Shown piece by piece: positions 17,401 through 32,489 of a DNA stretch of 64,000 bases. The translations under genes were made by a program, and so were the position numbers. Every line of letters begins with the position of its first letter. Position 1 is the stretch's first letter. The notes under the pieces are model-generated. The model ran no database searches. It was given only the letters and a program-made list of their open reading frames with translations, and had not been told where the DNA came from. The DNA is taken from NCBI RefSeq assembly GCF_022009635.1, contig NZ_CP091716.1, positions 4,788,501-4,852,500 of the forward strand, read 5' to 3'. The DNA is from Variovorax paradoxus (lineage in GTDB: Bacteria; Pseudomonadota; Gammaproteobacteria; Burkholderiales; Burkholderiaceae_C).

Positions 17401-19617
17401 TGGGCGCACGGCACGCAGTTGCGCCGCCAGCCCCAGCATGCGTTCGCCCGTGGCCAGCGCATGCAACGGCATCGGCAGCTTGCGCCGCCAGTTGGGCTGC
17501 TCGTCCACGGTGCCGGGCATGTTGGCCTGCTCGACCACGCCTGCCACGTCTTCCAGCTGCACCATCATCAGCGTCGACGGCGTCGTGGCGAGCCAGGCGT
17601 GCACTGCTTCCACCACGCGCGGCGGCGGCAACGCAAGGCCCGAAGCCTCGGCGATCTCCTCGCGGCTCAGCAGGCCGGCCTGCTGCACGGCCAGCATCAG
17701 CTCGATGCGCTCCTGCGCGCGGTCGAGCAACTGCTTGTCGAAGATGCGCTCATCGGGAAACAAACCCAGCGAGAGCCGCACGCGCAGGTCATGCCCGGCC
17801 CACCAGCCCGCGAAGGTGGCGAGGTCGTGCGTGCTCACGGCAACCAGCGCTGCCGGCGGATACACGGCCGGCGGCTTGAAGCCGCTGCCCTGGTGCCTGT
17901 CGAGCCGTTCGAAGTAGAGCAGGCGGTAGGACAGCACATCGGCCTTGCCCAGCGCCTCGCGCACCGCGTCTTCCACGGTGCCCAGGTCTTCGCCGACCAC
18001 CATGCAGCGGTGCCGATGGCTTTCTATGGCCACGATGGCCAGCAGCTCGTCCAGCGGGTAATACACATAGGCGCCGTCTTGCGCGCCGCGGCCCGGCGGT
18101 ATCCAGAACAGGCGCATGAGCCCCATGACGTGGTCGATGCGCAAGGCGCCCGCGCCGTGCATGCTGGCGCGCAGCGTCTGGATGAAGAAGCGGTGCCCGT
18201 CGGCGCGCAGCCGGTCGGGTCGCAGCGGCGGCAGCCCCCAGTTCTGGCCCGCAGGGTTGAACTCGTCGGGCGGCGCGCCGATGCTGGCCCCCCCCGCGAA
18301 CACCGCCTGCGCGGTCCAGGCGTCGGAGCCGGCCCTGTCGACCGACACCGCCAGATCCACGTACAGGCCCACGCCCATGCCGAGCGCGGCGCAGCGTTCG
18401 CCGGCCCGCGCCAGTTGCCGCGCGGCCTGCCATTGCAGGTATTGGTGGAACTGCAGGCGCTGCGCATGCTGCACGGCGAATGCCGTCACTTCGGCCGAAT
18501 CGGGGTCGCGGTAGGCGGCGGGCCACACCGGCCAGCCCCACATCGCGGGGTCGGCCGCGAGAAAGTGCGCATGCAGGGTCTCGAACAGCGCGTGCTGGCG
18601 CAGGCCTTCGCCGCGCTGCGCGACGAAGGACAGGAACGCCAGGCCCTCTTCGTCGGGCGCGCCGTCTTCCGGCAGATGGCGTTCGCGGAAATGCGCGAAC
18701 AGCAGCGCCAGCACTTCCAACTTGGCCGAGGCCACGCCGGCGTAGTCCACCAGCGCCTCGGCCCGCAACGCCGCCAGCCGCGCCTGGAAAGCGGGCGATT
18801 CGACCAGCTTGCGCGCGGGCTCGCACTGCGCGAACTCGTCCGCCGCCTCCACGTCGATGTAGAGCGTGTTCAGCTGCTGGCGCGACGATGGGCTGTATGG
18901 GCTCGCATGCACCGGGTTGGCAGCGAACAGCGCATGCAGCGGGTTCACGCCGATGATGTCCGCGCCCTGCGCCGCCATGCGCGTCGCCAGTTCTTCGAGG
19001 TCACCGAAATCGCCGATGCCCCAGTTGCGCGGGGAGCGAAGGCCGTAGAGCTGCACCGCCGGCCCCCACACGCGTCCGCCCTCCTGCACCGCCGGCGGCC
19101 GGTAGCAGCGGCCCGGGGAGGCCAGCACCAGCGTCTCGCCGGCCAGGCCGTCGATGCGCAGGCGGTGATAGCCCGCGTCGAGCGCGAGCGTCATCGGCAG
19201 CACGCGTTCGCACAGCCAGGTGCCGTCGCGCTCCGTGCGCTGGGACTCGTGCAGCGCGAAGGCATCGGCCTCGCCATGCCGCGTGCGGCCGGCCTCATCG
19301 GTGAGTTGCCAGCGCAGCGAGCGCATGGCCAACGGCAGACGCAGGGGCACGTTCCATTCGGCGGCCGACGCATCGACCACCCGCACGGCAGGCAAGGCTT
19401 CCGCCCATCGCCCGGCATGCACCGCGCCGAGCGCGCGGCGGGCGTCTTCCGCGTTGCCGATGCGCACGCCGAACTCACCCAGCAGCGCGATCACGCTCTG
19501 CGTCGTGGCCTGGCGGCGCGTGCCGAAGGCGTCGTGGTAGGCGGTGGCAATGCCGAAGTGTTCGCAAAGCGCGGCCAGCACGCCCGACGTGTCGTGGTGG
19601 AAAGTCTCATCCACCAT
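14440..19617 (-). CDS. malQ-treY: fused 4-alpha-glucanotransferase (MalQ) and maltooligosyltrehalose synthase (TreY)
   Basis: One 1,725-residue frame carries two GH enzymes. The N-terminal part (about 1-750) is a GH77 amylomaltase, with the conserved RIDHVMGL nucleophile region near 492, VVGEDLGT near 540 and STHDLATF near 597. The C-terminal part (about 760-1725) is a GH13 TreY: YRLQFHKDFGF start, DMVPNHMGV, DGLRIDHPDG near 1080, VAEKI near 1129, STHDNKRSED near 1375 and PGVPDLYQG. TreY converts the reducing end of maltooligosaccharides to a trehalose linkage, and MalQ disproportionates the short products. The gene overlaps treZ by 11 bp and ends the operon. No frameshift is seen at the junction, so the fusion looks real. 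Confidence 0.93.
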   Translation of the reverse strand: MVDETFHHDTSGVLAALCEHFGIATAYHDAFGTRRQATTQSVIALLGEFGVRIGNAEDARRALGAVHAGRWAEALPAVRVVDASAAEWNVPLRLPLAMRSLRWQLTDEAGRTRHGEADAFALHESQRTERDGTWLCERVLPMTLALDAGYHRLRIDGLAGETLVLASPGRCYRPPAVQEGGRVWGPAVQLYGLRSPRNWGIGDFGDLEELATRMAAQGADIIGVNPLHALFAANPVHASPYSPSSRQQLNTLYIDVEAADEFAQCEPARKLVESPAFQARLAALRAEALVDYAGVASAKLEVLALLFAHFRERHLPEDGAPDEEGLAFLSFVAQRGEGLRQHALFETLHAHFLAADPAMWGWPVWPAAYRDPDSAEVTAFAVQHAQRLQFHQYLQWQAARQLARAGERCAALGMGVGLYVDLAVSVDRAGSDAWTAQAVFAGGASIGAPPDEFNPAGQNWGLPPLRPDRLRADGHRFFIQTLRASMHGAGALRIDHVMGLMRLFWIPPGRGAQDGAYVYYPLDELLAIVAIESHRHRCMVVGEDLGTVEDAVREALGKADVLSYRLLYFERLDRHQGSGFKPPAVYPPAALVAVSTHDLATFAGWWAGHDLRVRLSLGLFPDERIFDKQLLDRAQERIELMLAVQQAGLLSREEIAEASGLALPPPRVVEAVHAWLATTPSTLMMVQLEDVAGVVEQANMPGTVDEQPNWRRKLPMPLHALATGERMLGLAAQLRAVRPASRTHAAQEAPADLRARVPRATYRLQFHKDFGFDDAVRVLPYLAQLGVSHVYCSPIQRARAGSMHGYDVVAHDEINPELGGEEGFARFVAALKAHGMGQLLDMVPNHMGVFGADNAWWMDVLENGPASLYAQHFDIDWQPLNIELTGKVLLPVLGGHYGEVLASGELVLRFEADAGAFAIGYFGHRFPLAPESYPTVLSRALAQLDESADDAASLASIASAFGHLPGRQAVEPQSRAERARDKELLKARLARLAQRHPSVAKALATAVAELNLSTPEARDAMHALIEAQAYRLAHWRVAADEINYRRFFDINDLAAVRMERDDVFEATQSFALDLAAAGTVDGLRIDHPDGLYDPARYFEKLQQGYARRAGLLLPAHDAQGRPARPLYVVAEKIAAGHEEVPVSWHVHGTTGYRFANVANGVLVDTSAAETIGHAWRRFTGETQSFHALSQAGRREVMRNALSSELNVLSSELLRIARADRATRDYTLNALRRALADVAACMPVYRTYIVEKPSAQDERFIDEATQAAERQGSDADRSVFAFVRGALRGEAVAGAPRELAERVRRFAVRFQQFSAPVTAKGVEDTAFYRYFPLSSLNEVGGEPDHFGFEVDEFHALSADRALRWPHTMLATSTHDNKRSEDVRNRIDVLSEMPNDWVLALTRWHGLCRDMRRRLEAEDSPSRADEYLFYQTLLGTLPVGGIDEATMPAFADRLWQYMQKAAREAKLRTRWTQPDAHYEAALEGFVRGVLRNMEEGACLSDMQLFADRLAWFGAWNGLTLTLLKYASPGVPDLYQGSELIELSLVDPDNRRPVDYAARQERLDELQAMAGDTPGLAARVRALAASPHDGRAKLWFIWRLLSLRREHAELFRDGGYEGLAVEGALQRHVVAFARRHGDEMLVVVAGRLFVGLSPGGFAEPSLPQAQTWSDTSVRLPDELAGAQLQNLLTGETHRAGGDASLPLADAFGCIPWAAFKVRAPKHAGRIPT

Positions 19618-21471
19618 GCATGCCTTCCAACGTCGCGAGCACGGCGCCGCGCTCCAGCAGCAAGGCGCCAGGCTCGGCGTGCTGCACGCCGCTGCTGTAG
19701 ACCAGCGCGCCGGGCGGCGCCAGCGCCGCGGCGGCGGGCCCGTCGCCGAAATGCGCGAGCAGATGCAGGCGCACGGCGGTGCGGCCTTCGCGCCCCTCCT
19801 GCGGCGGCCCGAGGTCCCAGTGCACCCGCAGCGTGCCGTTCTCGCACAGGTACACGCCCGCGCCGGTCGAGCCGGCCAGGTGCGGCACGATCAGCCGCCG
19901 ACGCAACTCCAGCAATTGCTGCACTTCGCTGAACCGTGCGAAGTGGGTGCGCGAGCCCCGCTCGCGCCAGTTCAGCTTGGAGGCCAGGAAGGTCGATTCG
20001 GCATTCGGATCGGGAATGCGCGCGCGCGCCGCTTCGTCCTTGAAGGCCGCGAAGCCGCCGAATTCCGAGCGTCGTCCGTCCGACACCGCCTGCGCCAGTT
20101 CGGGCCCGAAGTCGCAGAAGTACAGGAACGGCGTCGACGCCGCGAACTCGTCGCCCATGAACAGCATCGGCACATGCGGCGACAGCAGAAGGCAGGCCAT
20201 GGCCGCGCGCGTGAGCACCGGGTCGCCGAGCGCATGCAGGCGCTCGCCGAAGGCGCGGTTGCCGACCTGGTCATGCGTCTGCAGGAAAGAGACGAAAGCC
20301 TGCGACGGCAGCCGCGTGCTGGGCTCGCCGCGCCGCTCGCCGTTGCGGAAGGCCGAGGGCTGCCCCTGGTACACGAAGCCTTCGGCCAGCGCGCAGGCGA
20401 AGCGGCACACGGGGTCGTCCGCGTAGTCGGCGTAGTAGCCGTCGCGCTCGCCGGTGGCCAGCACATGCACCGCGTGGTGCAGGTCGTCGTTCCACTGCGC
20501 GGTGCCCGCCACCGGCATGCCGTGGCCGTCGCGCGCGAGCATCGAGGCCTGGTTGGCGTCGTTCTCCAGCACGAGGTGGATGTGCCGCTCGCGGCCGGGG
20601 CCGGCCTGCAGCGCCTCGCGGATCTCCTGCACGATGTGCGGATGCGAGCTGTCGCTGATCGCGTGGATCGCGTCCATGCGCAACCCGTCGAAGCGATATT
20701 CCTCCACCCAGTACAGCGCGTTGTGGATGAAGAAGTCGCGCACGGTGCGCGCGCCCTCGCCGTCGAAGTTGATGGCCGAGCCCCAGGGTGTGCGGTGCGC
20801 GGGGTTGAAGAACTCCGGGCAATAGGCGTGCAGGTAGTTGCCCTCGGGCCCGAAGTGGTTGTAGACCACGTCGAGCAGCACCATCAGCCCCAGCCCGTGC
20901 GCCGCGTCGACCAGCGCCTTCAGCTCGTCGGGCGTGCCGTAGGAAGCGTCGGGCGCGAACTGCAATACGCCGTCGTAGCCCCAGTTGCGGCGCCCCGGAA
21001 AGTCGGCGAGCGGCATCAGCTCGATGGCCGTCACGCCCAGTTCGGCAAGATCGCCGAGGCGCTCGCGCGCGGCGTTGAAGGTGCCTTCGGCGGTGAAGGC
21101 GCCGATGTGCAGTTCGTACACCACGGCCTCTTCCCACGGGCGGCCGCGCCAGGCGTCGTCGCGCCAATGGTGATGGCGCGGGTCGATCACCACGCTGGGG
21201 CCGTGCACGTCCTCGGGGTTGAAGCGCGAGGCCGGGTCGGGCACGGCCGTGCCGTCGGGCAGGTGGAACCGGTAGCTGTCGCCGTGGGCCGCCTCGGGCA
21301 GGGTCAGCGTGTGCCAGCCCTGCGCGTCGCGGGCCATCGGGTGCGTGCTGTTCTCGCCGCCGACCGGCCGGTGCTCCAGCCGCACGTCGCCGGCCGAAGG
21401 CGCCCACAGCGAAAAGGCCACGCCGCCGCCGTCGTTGACGGTGGCGCCGAAGGGCATGCGGTGCGCGCGGA

Positions 21472-21475
<4 letters not shown>
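19607..21475 (-). CDS. treZ: maltooligosyltrehalose trehalohydrolase
   Basis: A 622-residue GH13 enzyme that releases trehalose from the maltooligosyltrehalose made by TreY. It starts at ATG 21475, in an ATGA overlap with the glgX stop, which indicates translational coupling. The frame stays open upstream within glgX, but that part is out of frame with GlgX and is not coding. Visible features are the N-terminal CBM48-like domain (MPFGATVNDGGGVAFSLWAP), the central barrel with DGLRMDAIHAISD near 265 (nucleophile Asp), LENDAN near 301 and QTHDQVGN near 400, and a C-terminal beta domain. Length is normal for TreZ. Confidence 0.95.
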
Positions 21476-23634
<2,159 letters not shown>

Positions 23635-23675
23635 TCAGGTGGCGGGCGGTTGCGGACGTTGGAGAAAAAAGCGGA

Positions 23676-24458
23676 TCAGCGGGGCGGACGGTCGTCGAAA
23701 CGCGGCGGCGCGGCCGTATTCGTGTTCGGGTTGATCGGCGTCGGGGCCGCGCCCGGCCCTTCCCTGCCGGTGCCCGTCGTCTTCGTCAGTTGCTGCTGCC
23801 GGGGCCACCAGCGCTCGATCTGCGCCTTTGCCCAATCCTTGCCGGCCAGCCCGAATGCCAGGGCCAACGCAAAAACCACGCCCGCCAGGATCACCAGGAA
23901 GCTCTCGCGCACAATGTCGCCGCCCACCTTGATCTGGTCCAGAGCGATGAGGATCACGAAAGCCATCACCGCGTACTGCGCCACCTTGGCGAACAGCATG
24001 GCGTCCTGCATCTTCACGCCGCGGAAATAGCTGCCCACCGCGTCGCCCACGAACTTGGCGAAGTACGAGCCGAAGGCCAGCACCAGCAAGGCGACGAACA
24101 CGTTGGGCACGAACCAGACGATGCGCCCCAGCAGATCGGCGATGTAGCTCAGCCCCATGCCGTTGAAGGCGATGAGCAGGGAGGCCAATATCACCAGCCA
24201 ATACGCCAGGATGCCGAACAGGCTGCTGGTGTCGCCCGCCAGCCCGCCCTGGCGCAGAAAGTTGTCGAGCCCCGCGCGCTCGGTCAGCACGTTGAAGTTG
24301 ATGGCGCGCAAGGCCTTGGTCACGGCAAAGCGCGCCGCCTTGGCGATGAGCCAGCCCACGAACACCACCACCAGCGCCACCAGCAGGCGCGGAATGAACG
24401 CCCCCACCTGATAGAGGATGGCGCGCAGCGGCTCCAGGTGAATGCCGAAGTTTTCCAT
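23676..24458 (-). CDS. small mechanosensitive-channel-type membrane protein (TM_helix/CmpX-like)
   Basis: This 260-residue inner-membrane protein has about five hydrophobic segments: residues ~18-40, 80-102, 110-135, 160-180 and 185-207. It includes the LLVALVVVFVGWLIAKA and LVLAFGSYFAKFVGD patterns of conserved TM-helix (PF05552-type) proteins related to MscS-like channels. The C-terminal ~45 residues are Pro/Thr/Asn-rich and polar. It lacks the large MscS beta/C-terminal cytoplasmic domain. GGGGA precedes the ATG by about seven bases. It lies between treS and glgX on the same strand with short gaps, so it belongs to the glucan/trehalose operon. An osmotic role is inferred. Confidence 0.8.
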   Translation of the reverse strand: MENFGIHLEPLRAILYQVGAFIPRLLVALVVVFVGWLIAKAARFAVTKALRAINFNVLTERAGLDNFLRQGGLAGDTSSLFGILAYWLVILASLLIAFNGMGLSYIADLLGRIVWFVPNVFVALLVLAFGSYFAKFVGDAVGSYFRGVKMQDAMLFAKVAQYAVMAFVILIALDQIKVGGDIVRESFLVILAGVVFALALAFGLAGKDWAKAQIERWWPRQQQLTKTTGTGREGPGAAPTPINPNTNTAAPPRFDDRPPR

Positions 24459-24491
24459 GTGTGTTTCCCCGAGTGAATGACGACGGCGGCC

Positions 24492-27836
<3,345 letters not shown>

Positions 27837-27850
27837 GGGCGAGCGACCTC

Positions 27851-29920
27851 TCAAAGGAAGTAATCGAAGTCGCGCTCGTCGCCATGACGCCGACGGACGA
27901 CGAAGACGTGCGCGGGGCAGCTGTGCGGGTCCAGCCGCACGTAGTGCCAGTCGCCCTGCCACTGGAAGCGCTGGCCGCTGAGCAGGTCGTGCATCTGGAA
28001 CACGCGCGAAGGCGGGTTCACGCCCACGCTGCCGGGTTCGAGCCCCAGCCAGCCCCACTGGGCGTTGTGCGGATCGAGGTTGACCACGGTCACGACCACG
28101 TTGGCGCCGTCGGCCGAGGCCTTGGCATAGGCCAGCAGCTGCGGGTTGTCGATGTGCAGGAAGCGCAGCGTGCGGTCCCCGTGCAGCGCGGGGTTCTCGC
28201 GGCGGATGCGGTTCACCCGCGCGATGAAGGGCGCGAGGCTTTCGGGATCGTCATGGTTCCAGTGGCGCAACTGGTACTTCTCGGAGTCCAGGTATTCCTC
28301 GCTGCCCGGCTCGCGCGGCAGATGCTCGCGCAGCTCGTAGGCCGGCCCGTAGATGCCGTAGCTGGCCGACAGCGTGGCCGCCAGCACCAGCCGCGCCATG
28401 TAGGTGGGGGCGTCGCCGTGCTGCAGCTGCTCGTGCAGGATGTCGGGCGTGTTGGGCCATACGTTGGGGCGAAAGTAATCGATGCCCGGCGCGGTCGACA
28501 GCTCGGTGAAGTACTCCACCAGTTCTTCCTTGGTGTTGCGCCAGGTGAAGTAGGTGTAGCTCTGGGAAAAGCCCAGCTTGGCCAGCCGGTGCATCACCTT
28601 GGGGCGGGTGAAGGCCTCGGCCAGGAAGATCACGTCGGGGTGCTCGCGCTTGACCTCGCCGATCGCCCACTCCCAGAACGGGAAGGCCTTGGTGTGCGGG
28701 TTGTCGACGCGGAAGATGCGCACGCCCTCGCCCACCCAGTGGTCGAGCACGCTCTTGAGTTCGGCCCACAGGCCACGCCAGTCTTCGCTCTCGAAGTTGA
28801 AGGGATAGATGTCCTGGTACTTCTTGGGCGGGTTCTCGGCGTACTGCACCGTGCCGTCGGGGCGCCAGCGGAACCAGTCGGGGTGCGCCGTCACGTAAGG
28901 GTGATCGGGCGCGCACTGGAACGCGATGTCCAGCGCGATCTCCAGCCCATGGTCGGCCGCGCGCGCCAGCAGGCGGCGGAAGTCCTTGGCGGTGCCCAGC
29001 GCGGGCAGGATGTCCTTGTGCCCGCCCTCGGCCGCGCCGATGGCCCAGGGGCTGCCCACGTCTTCGGGGCCGCTCACCAGCTTGTTGTTCGGGCCCTTGC
29101 GCTGCATGCGGCCAATGGGATGGATCGGCGGAAAGTACAGCACGTCGAAGCCCATTCCGGCGATGGCGGGCAGGCGCGCTTCCACGTCCTTGAAAGTGCC
29201 GTGCACGCCGGGCTCCATGCCGGCCGAGCGCGGGAACAGTTCGTACCAGGTGCTGAAGCGGGCACGCTCGCGGTCGGCCACCAGCGGCAGCTCGACCGGG
29301 TGGCGCACCGCGTGGCGGCGATCGGGGTGGCGGCGCGCGAGCTCTGCCAGTTCCTCGTCGAGCGCCAGCGCCTTGAGCGACACCGCGTCGGTGCCGGGCG
29401 CGGCGGCCACGGCTTCGAGTTCGGTGGCCCAGCGCTGCAGCGCGATGCGGTCGGCGCCCTCGGCGCGCGCGGCGGCGGCGGCCACCTCGGCCGCGCCGAC
29501 TTCGGATGCGATGCGAACGTCGTCGGGGTCGACGCGGCGCGTCATCTCGCTGCGCCAGGACTCGAACGGGTCGACCCAGGCCACGGCGGTGTACACGTAG
29601 CGCCCGATCGCGGGCGGCGAGAAGACGGCCTCCCACACGTCGTTGCCCAGCGGCTTCATGGGCACCTCGCGGAACTCGGCCTGGTCCTGCGCGCGCCAGC
29701 ACAGCTGCACGCGCAGCACGTCGTGGCCGTCGGTGAAGCAGTGCGCGCGCACGCGCACCCGCTCGCCGGCCACGCACTTCACGGCGAAGCGGCCGTTGTC
29801 GACGGCCGGCAGCACCGCGTCGATCACGGCGCGCACGTTGCCGCCGGGGTTGGTGTCGGTGCCAGCGCTGGCGTCGGGGGCCACGCTGGCTGCGTTGCGG
29901 GTCGAGAAGATGTTCTTCAT
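27851..29920 (-). CDS. glgE: alpha-1,4-glucan:maltose-1-phosphate maltosyltransferase
   Basis: A 689-residue GH13_3 enzyme that extends alpha-1,4-glucans with maltosyl units from maltose 1-phosphate. ATG 29920 overlaps the glgB stop (ATGA). The N-terminal beta-sandwich domain ([20 protein letters not shown]) is typical. Catalytic-barrel motifs are [31 protein letters not shown] near 405 (nucleophile Asp) and [15 protein letters not shown] near 433 (acid Glu). The first ~25 residues are a low-conservation Ser/Ala-rich tail. With TreS-maltokinase and GlgB this completes the GlgE pathway. No glgC or glgA is present in the window. Confidence 0.95.
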   Translation of the reverse strand: MKNIFSTRNAASVAPDASAGTDTNPGGNVRAVIDAVLPAVDNGRFAVKCVAGERVRVRAHCFTDGHDVLRVQLCWRAQDQAEFREVPMKPLGNDVWEAVFSPPAIGRYVYTAVAWVDPFESWRSEMTRRVDPDDVRIASEVGAAEVAAAAARAEGADRIALQRWATELEAVAAAPGTDAVSLKALALDEELAELARRHPDRRHAVRHPVELPLVADRERARFSTWYELFPRSAGMEPGVHGTFKDVEARLPAIAGMGFDVLYFPPIHPIGRMQRKGPNNKLVSGPEDVGSPWAIGAAEGGHKDILPALGTAKDFRRLLARAADHGLEIALDIAFQCAPDHPYVTAHPDWFRWRPDGTVQYAENPPKKYQDIYPFNFESEDWRGLWAELKSVLDHWVGEGVRIFRVDNPHTKAFPFWEWAIGEVKREHPDVIFLAEAFTRPKVMHRLAKLGFSQSYTYFTWRNTKEELVEYFTELSTAPGIDYFRPNVWPNTPDILHEQLQHGDAPTYMARLVLAATLSASYGIYGPAYELREHLPREPGSEEYLDSEKYQLRHWNHDDPESLAPFIARVNRIRRENPALHGDRTLRFLHIDNPQLLAYAKASADGANVVVTVVNLDPHNAQWGWLGLEPGSVGVNPPSRVFQMHDLLSGQRFQWQGDWHYVRLDPHSCPAHVFVVRRRHGDERDFDYFL

Positions 29921-31827
29921 GGTGACGGCCGTTGTTCCAGGATCAGGGTGGACAGCGGCGGCAGCGTCAGGCACACCGACTGCATGCGCCCGTGCGAGCG
30001 CACCGGCGCGGCCTCCACGCCGCCGAGGTTTCCCCAGCCGGCGCCGCCGAACTCGGCCGCGTCGGTGTTGATCAGTTCGCGCCAGAAGCCGCCGCCCTCG
30101 CCCGGCGGCACGCCCAGCAGGTAATTGGTGCGCGGCACCGGCGTCATGTTGCAGACCACCAGCAGCGGCGGGCTGCCGTCGCTCGCCTTGCGCAGGAAAG
30201 CGAACACGCTGCGCTCGGCGTCGTCGGCGGTGATCCATTCGAAGCCGGCCGCCGAGAAGTCGAGCTGGTGCAGCGCGGGCGACTCGCGGTACACGCGGTT
30301 GAGCTGCGCCACCAGCCGCTGCAGGCCGCCGTGACCCTGCTGCTGCGTGACCCACCATTCGAGCTCGCCGTCGTGCGTCCATTCGCGGCGCTGGCCGAAC
30401 TCGCCGCCCATGAAGAGCAACTTCTTGCCCGGGTGCGCCCACATGTAGCCGAACAGCGCGCGCAGGTTGGCGAACTGCTGCCAGCTGTCGCCGGGCATCT
30501 TGTTGATGAGCGAGCCCTTGCCGTGCACCACCTCGTCGTGCGAGAGCGGCAGCACGAAGTTCTCGTGGAAGGCATACACCAGCGAAAAGGTCAGCTTGTG
30601 GTGGTGGTACTTGCGATTGACCGGGTCTTCCTTCATGTAGGCCAGCGTGTCGTGCATCCAGCCCATGTTCCATTTCTCGCCGAAGCCCAGGCCGTCCATG
30701 TCGGTGGGGCGCGAGACGCGCGGCCACGCGGTCGACTCCTCGGCCACGGTGAGCGTGTCCGGAAACTCGCGGTAGACGGCGCGGTTCAGCGTCTGCAGGA
30801 AATCGATGGCCTCCAGGTTCTCGCGGCCGCCGTGGCGGTTGGGAATCCACTCGCCGTGCTTGCGCGCGTAGTCGAGATAGAGCATGGAGGCCACGGCGTC
30901 CACCCGCAGCCCGTCCAGGTGGTACAGGTCGAGCCAGAACAGCCCCGACGACACCAGGAAGCTGCGCACTTCGGGCCGGCCGTAATTGAAGATGCTGGAG
31001 TTCCACTCCGGATGAAAGCCCTGGCGCGGATCGGCATGCTCGTACAGGTGCGTGCCGTCGAAGAACGCAAGGCCGTGCTCGTCGGTCGGAAAGTGCGAAG
31101 GCACCCAGTCGAGCAGCACGCCGATGCCCTGCTGGTGCAGGTGATCGACCAGGTACATGAAGTCCTGCGGCGAGCCGTAGCGCGCGGTGGGCGCGAAGTA
31201 GCCGGTGGTCTGATAGCCCCACGAGCCGTAGAACGGATGCTCTGTCACCGGCATCAGCTCCACATGCGTGAAGCCCATCTTCTTCACGTACGCGGCCAGT
31301 TCGTGCGCGATCTCGCGGTAGCCCAGGAACTGCCCGTCATGCCGGCGCCAGGAGCCCAGGTGCACCTCGTAGACCGACATCGGCGCCTCGAGCGAGTTGT
31401 GCATGCCGCGCGTCGCCATCCATTCGTCGTCGCCCCATTCGTAGGCGAGTTCGCAGATGCGCGAGCCGGTGGCCGGCGGATGCTCGGCGCTGAAGGCCAC
31501 CGGGTCGGCCTTGTCGACGGTGAAGCCGCCGTGGCGCGAGCGGATGCGGTACTTGTAGGCCTGCCCGAGCCCCGCGTTGGGTACGTGGCCCAGCCAGATG
31601 CCGGTGTGGTCGGGGCTGGGCGCGAGCGGATCGGCGTCGCCGGACCAGTAGTTCCAGTCACCCACCACCGAGACCGACTCGGCGTTCGGCGCCCATACGG
31701 CGAAGCGGGCGCCGCCTCCTGGCTGCGGATGGCAACCCAGCAGGTCGTAGAGCCGCGCGTGGGTTCCTTCGTGAAAAAGGTAGGCGTCTCGCTCGCCAGG
31801 GAGTGAATGGTTCAAAGGCACCGGCAT
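29917..31827 (-). CDS. glgB: 1,4-alpha-glucan branching enzyme
   Basis: First gene of the glucan operon, about 636 residues from ATG 31827 (TTG 31875 is an in-frame alternative without a ribosome site). It introduces alpha-1,6 branches into glucan. A CBM48 domain ([21 protein letters not shown]) precedes the GH13 barrel, with [20 protein letters not shown] near 310, [13 protein letters not shown] near 360 and [15 protein letters not shown] near 429. The short N-terminus lacks the extra N1 module of the 728-residue E. coli enzyme. The 184 bp upstream, to 32011, should hold the operon promoter, but I see no convincing -35/-10 pair. Confidence 0.93.
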   Translation of the reverse strand: MPVPLNHSLPGERDAYLFHEGTHARLYDLLGCHPQPGGGARFAVWAPNAESVSVVGDWNYWSGDADPLAPSPDHTGIWLGHVPNAGLGQAYKYRIRSRHGGFTVDKADPVAFSAEHPPATGSRICELAYEWGDDEWMATRGMHNSLEAPMSVYEVHLGSWRRHDGQFLGYREIAHELAAYVKKMGFTHVELMPVTEHPFYGSWGYQTTGYFAPTARYGSPQDFMYLVDHLHQQGIGVLLDWVPSHFPTDEHGLAFFDGTHLYEHADPRQGFHPEWNSSIFNYGRPEVRSFLVSSGLFWLDLYHLDGLRVDAVASMLYLDYARKHGEWIPNRHGGRENLEAIDFLQTLNRAVYREFPDTLTVAEESTAWPRVSRPTDMDGLGFGEKWNMGWMHDTLAYMKEDPVNRKYHHHKLTFSLVYAFHENFVLPLSHDEVVHGKGSLINKMPGDSWQQFANLRALFGYMWAHPGKKLLFMGGEFGQRREWTHDGELEWWVTQQQGHGGLQRLVAQLNRVYRESPALHQLDFSAAGFEWITADDAERSVFAFLRKASDGSPPLLVVCNMTPVPRTNYLLGVPPGEGGGFWRELINTDAAEFGGAGWGNLGGVEAAPVRSHGRMQSVCLTLPPLSTLILEQRPSP

Positions 31828-32011
31828 TCCTTGATTGAAGGCCAGCAAGGCAGCAGTCAGGGGCCGTCGGGGCAACGGCCGCGTGGGGAACGACTGCGGT
31901 TCTCGCTTGGCTTGAACGCCAATTTGCTGGGATGCCGGTGACCGTGGTTACGGCCTGAGCCGCCTCGCCTTGTCGGAGAGTTGCCCGTGTCCCTTCAGGC
32001 GCCGCGCCGGC

Positions 32012-32278
32012 TCAGGCGTGCAGCGCGAAGTCGTCGATGGTGAGCGTGATCGGACGGCGCGGCTCGCTGCGGTAGCGCGCGATGGCGGCGGGCTCTATTG
32101 CGTGGAAGTGCTTTCGGCAGGCTTCCAGCAAACGGTCGCCGATTTCGCGCGCACCGAACTCGTCGTGCAGCGTCTCTTCGGAAATCTGCGCGATGACGCG
32201 CGGGCCGCCGGGGCCTTCGGGATAGAAGGCGAAGCGCACGCTCGCCGTATCGAAGCAGTAGATGCCTTCGAAATTCAT
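32012..32278 (-). CDS. DUF1488-like small protein
   Basis: An 88-residue soluble protein. The layout MNFEGIYCFDTASVRFAFYP, then PRVIAQISEETLHDEFGA, then a helix (DRLLEACRKHFHAIEPAAIARY) and a terminal beta strand (PITLTIDDF) resembles DUF1488 proteins. Their function is unknown. It reads away from the following hydrolase gene. The 133 bp after its stop separate it from glgB, and it is probably a separate transcription unit. Confidence 0.6.
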   Translation of the reverse strand: MNFEGIYCFDTASVRFAFYPEGPGGPRVIAQISEETLHDEFGAREIGDRLLEACRKHFHAIEPAAIARYRSEPRRPITLTIDDFALHA

Positions 32279-32489
32279 CTGTCTTGTCTCCTGTGAATTC
32301 GGCGCCGATTGAGCGCGCGCCGCAGGCCGATGAAGAGTGGAAATTGGCGCATGCGCGTGCAGGAAATGTCCTACAGAAAAGGCGGCGTGCGCTTGCAGCC
32401 GGACGGGGCTTCTGCGGTGGCTTTAGCGCGCGGATGCGGCGAAGATCGGCACCTTCGGTTCTGCACCTTTCCCTGGAACATCCGCCTCG

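Noticed and set aside
14461..19932. Very long plus-strand open frame (1,823 codons) opposite malQ-treY, and similar giant frames opposite glgX, treS and glgE
   Set aside because: In GC-rich DNA the antisense of a real gene is often free of stops. These frames show His/Arg/Ala/Gln-rich composition, no motifs and no ribosome sites, while the opposite strand encodes clear enzymes.
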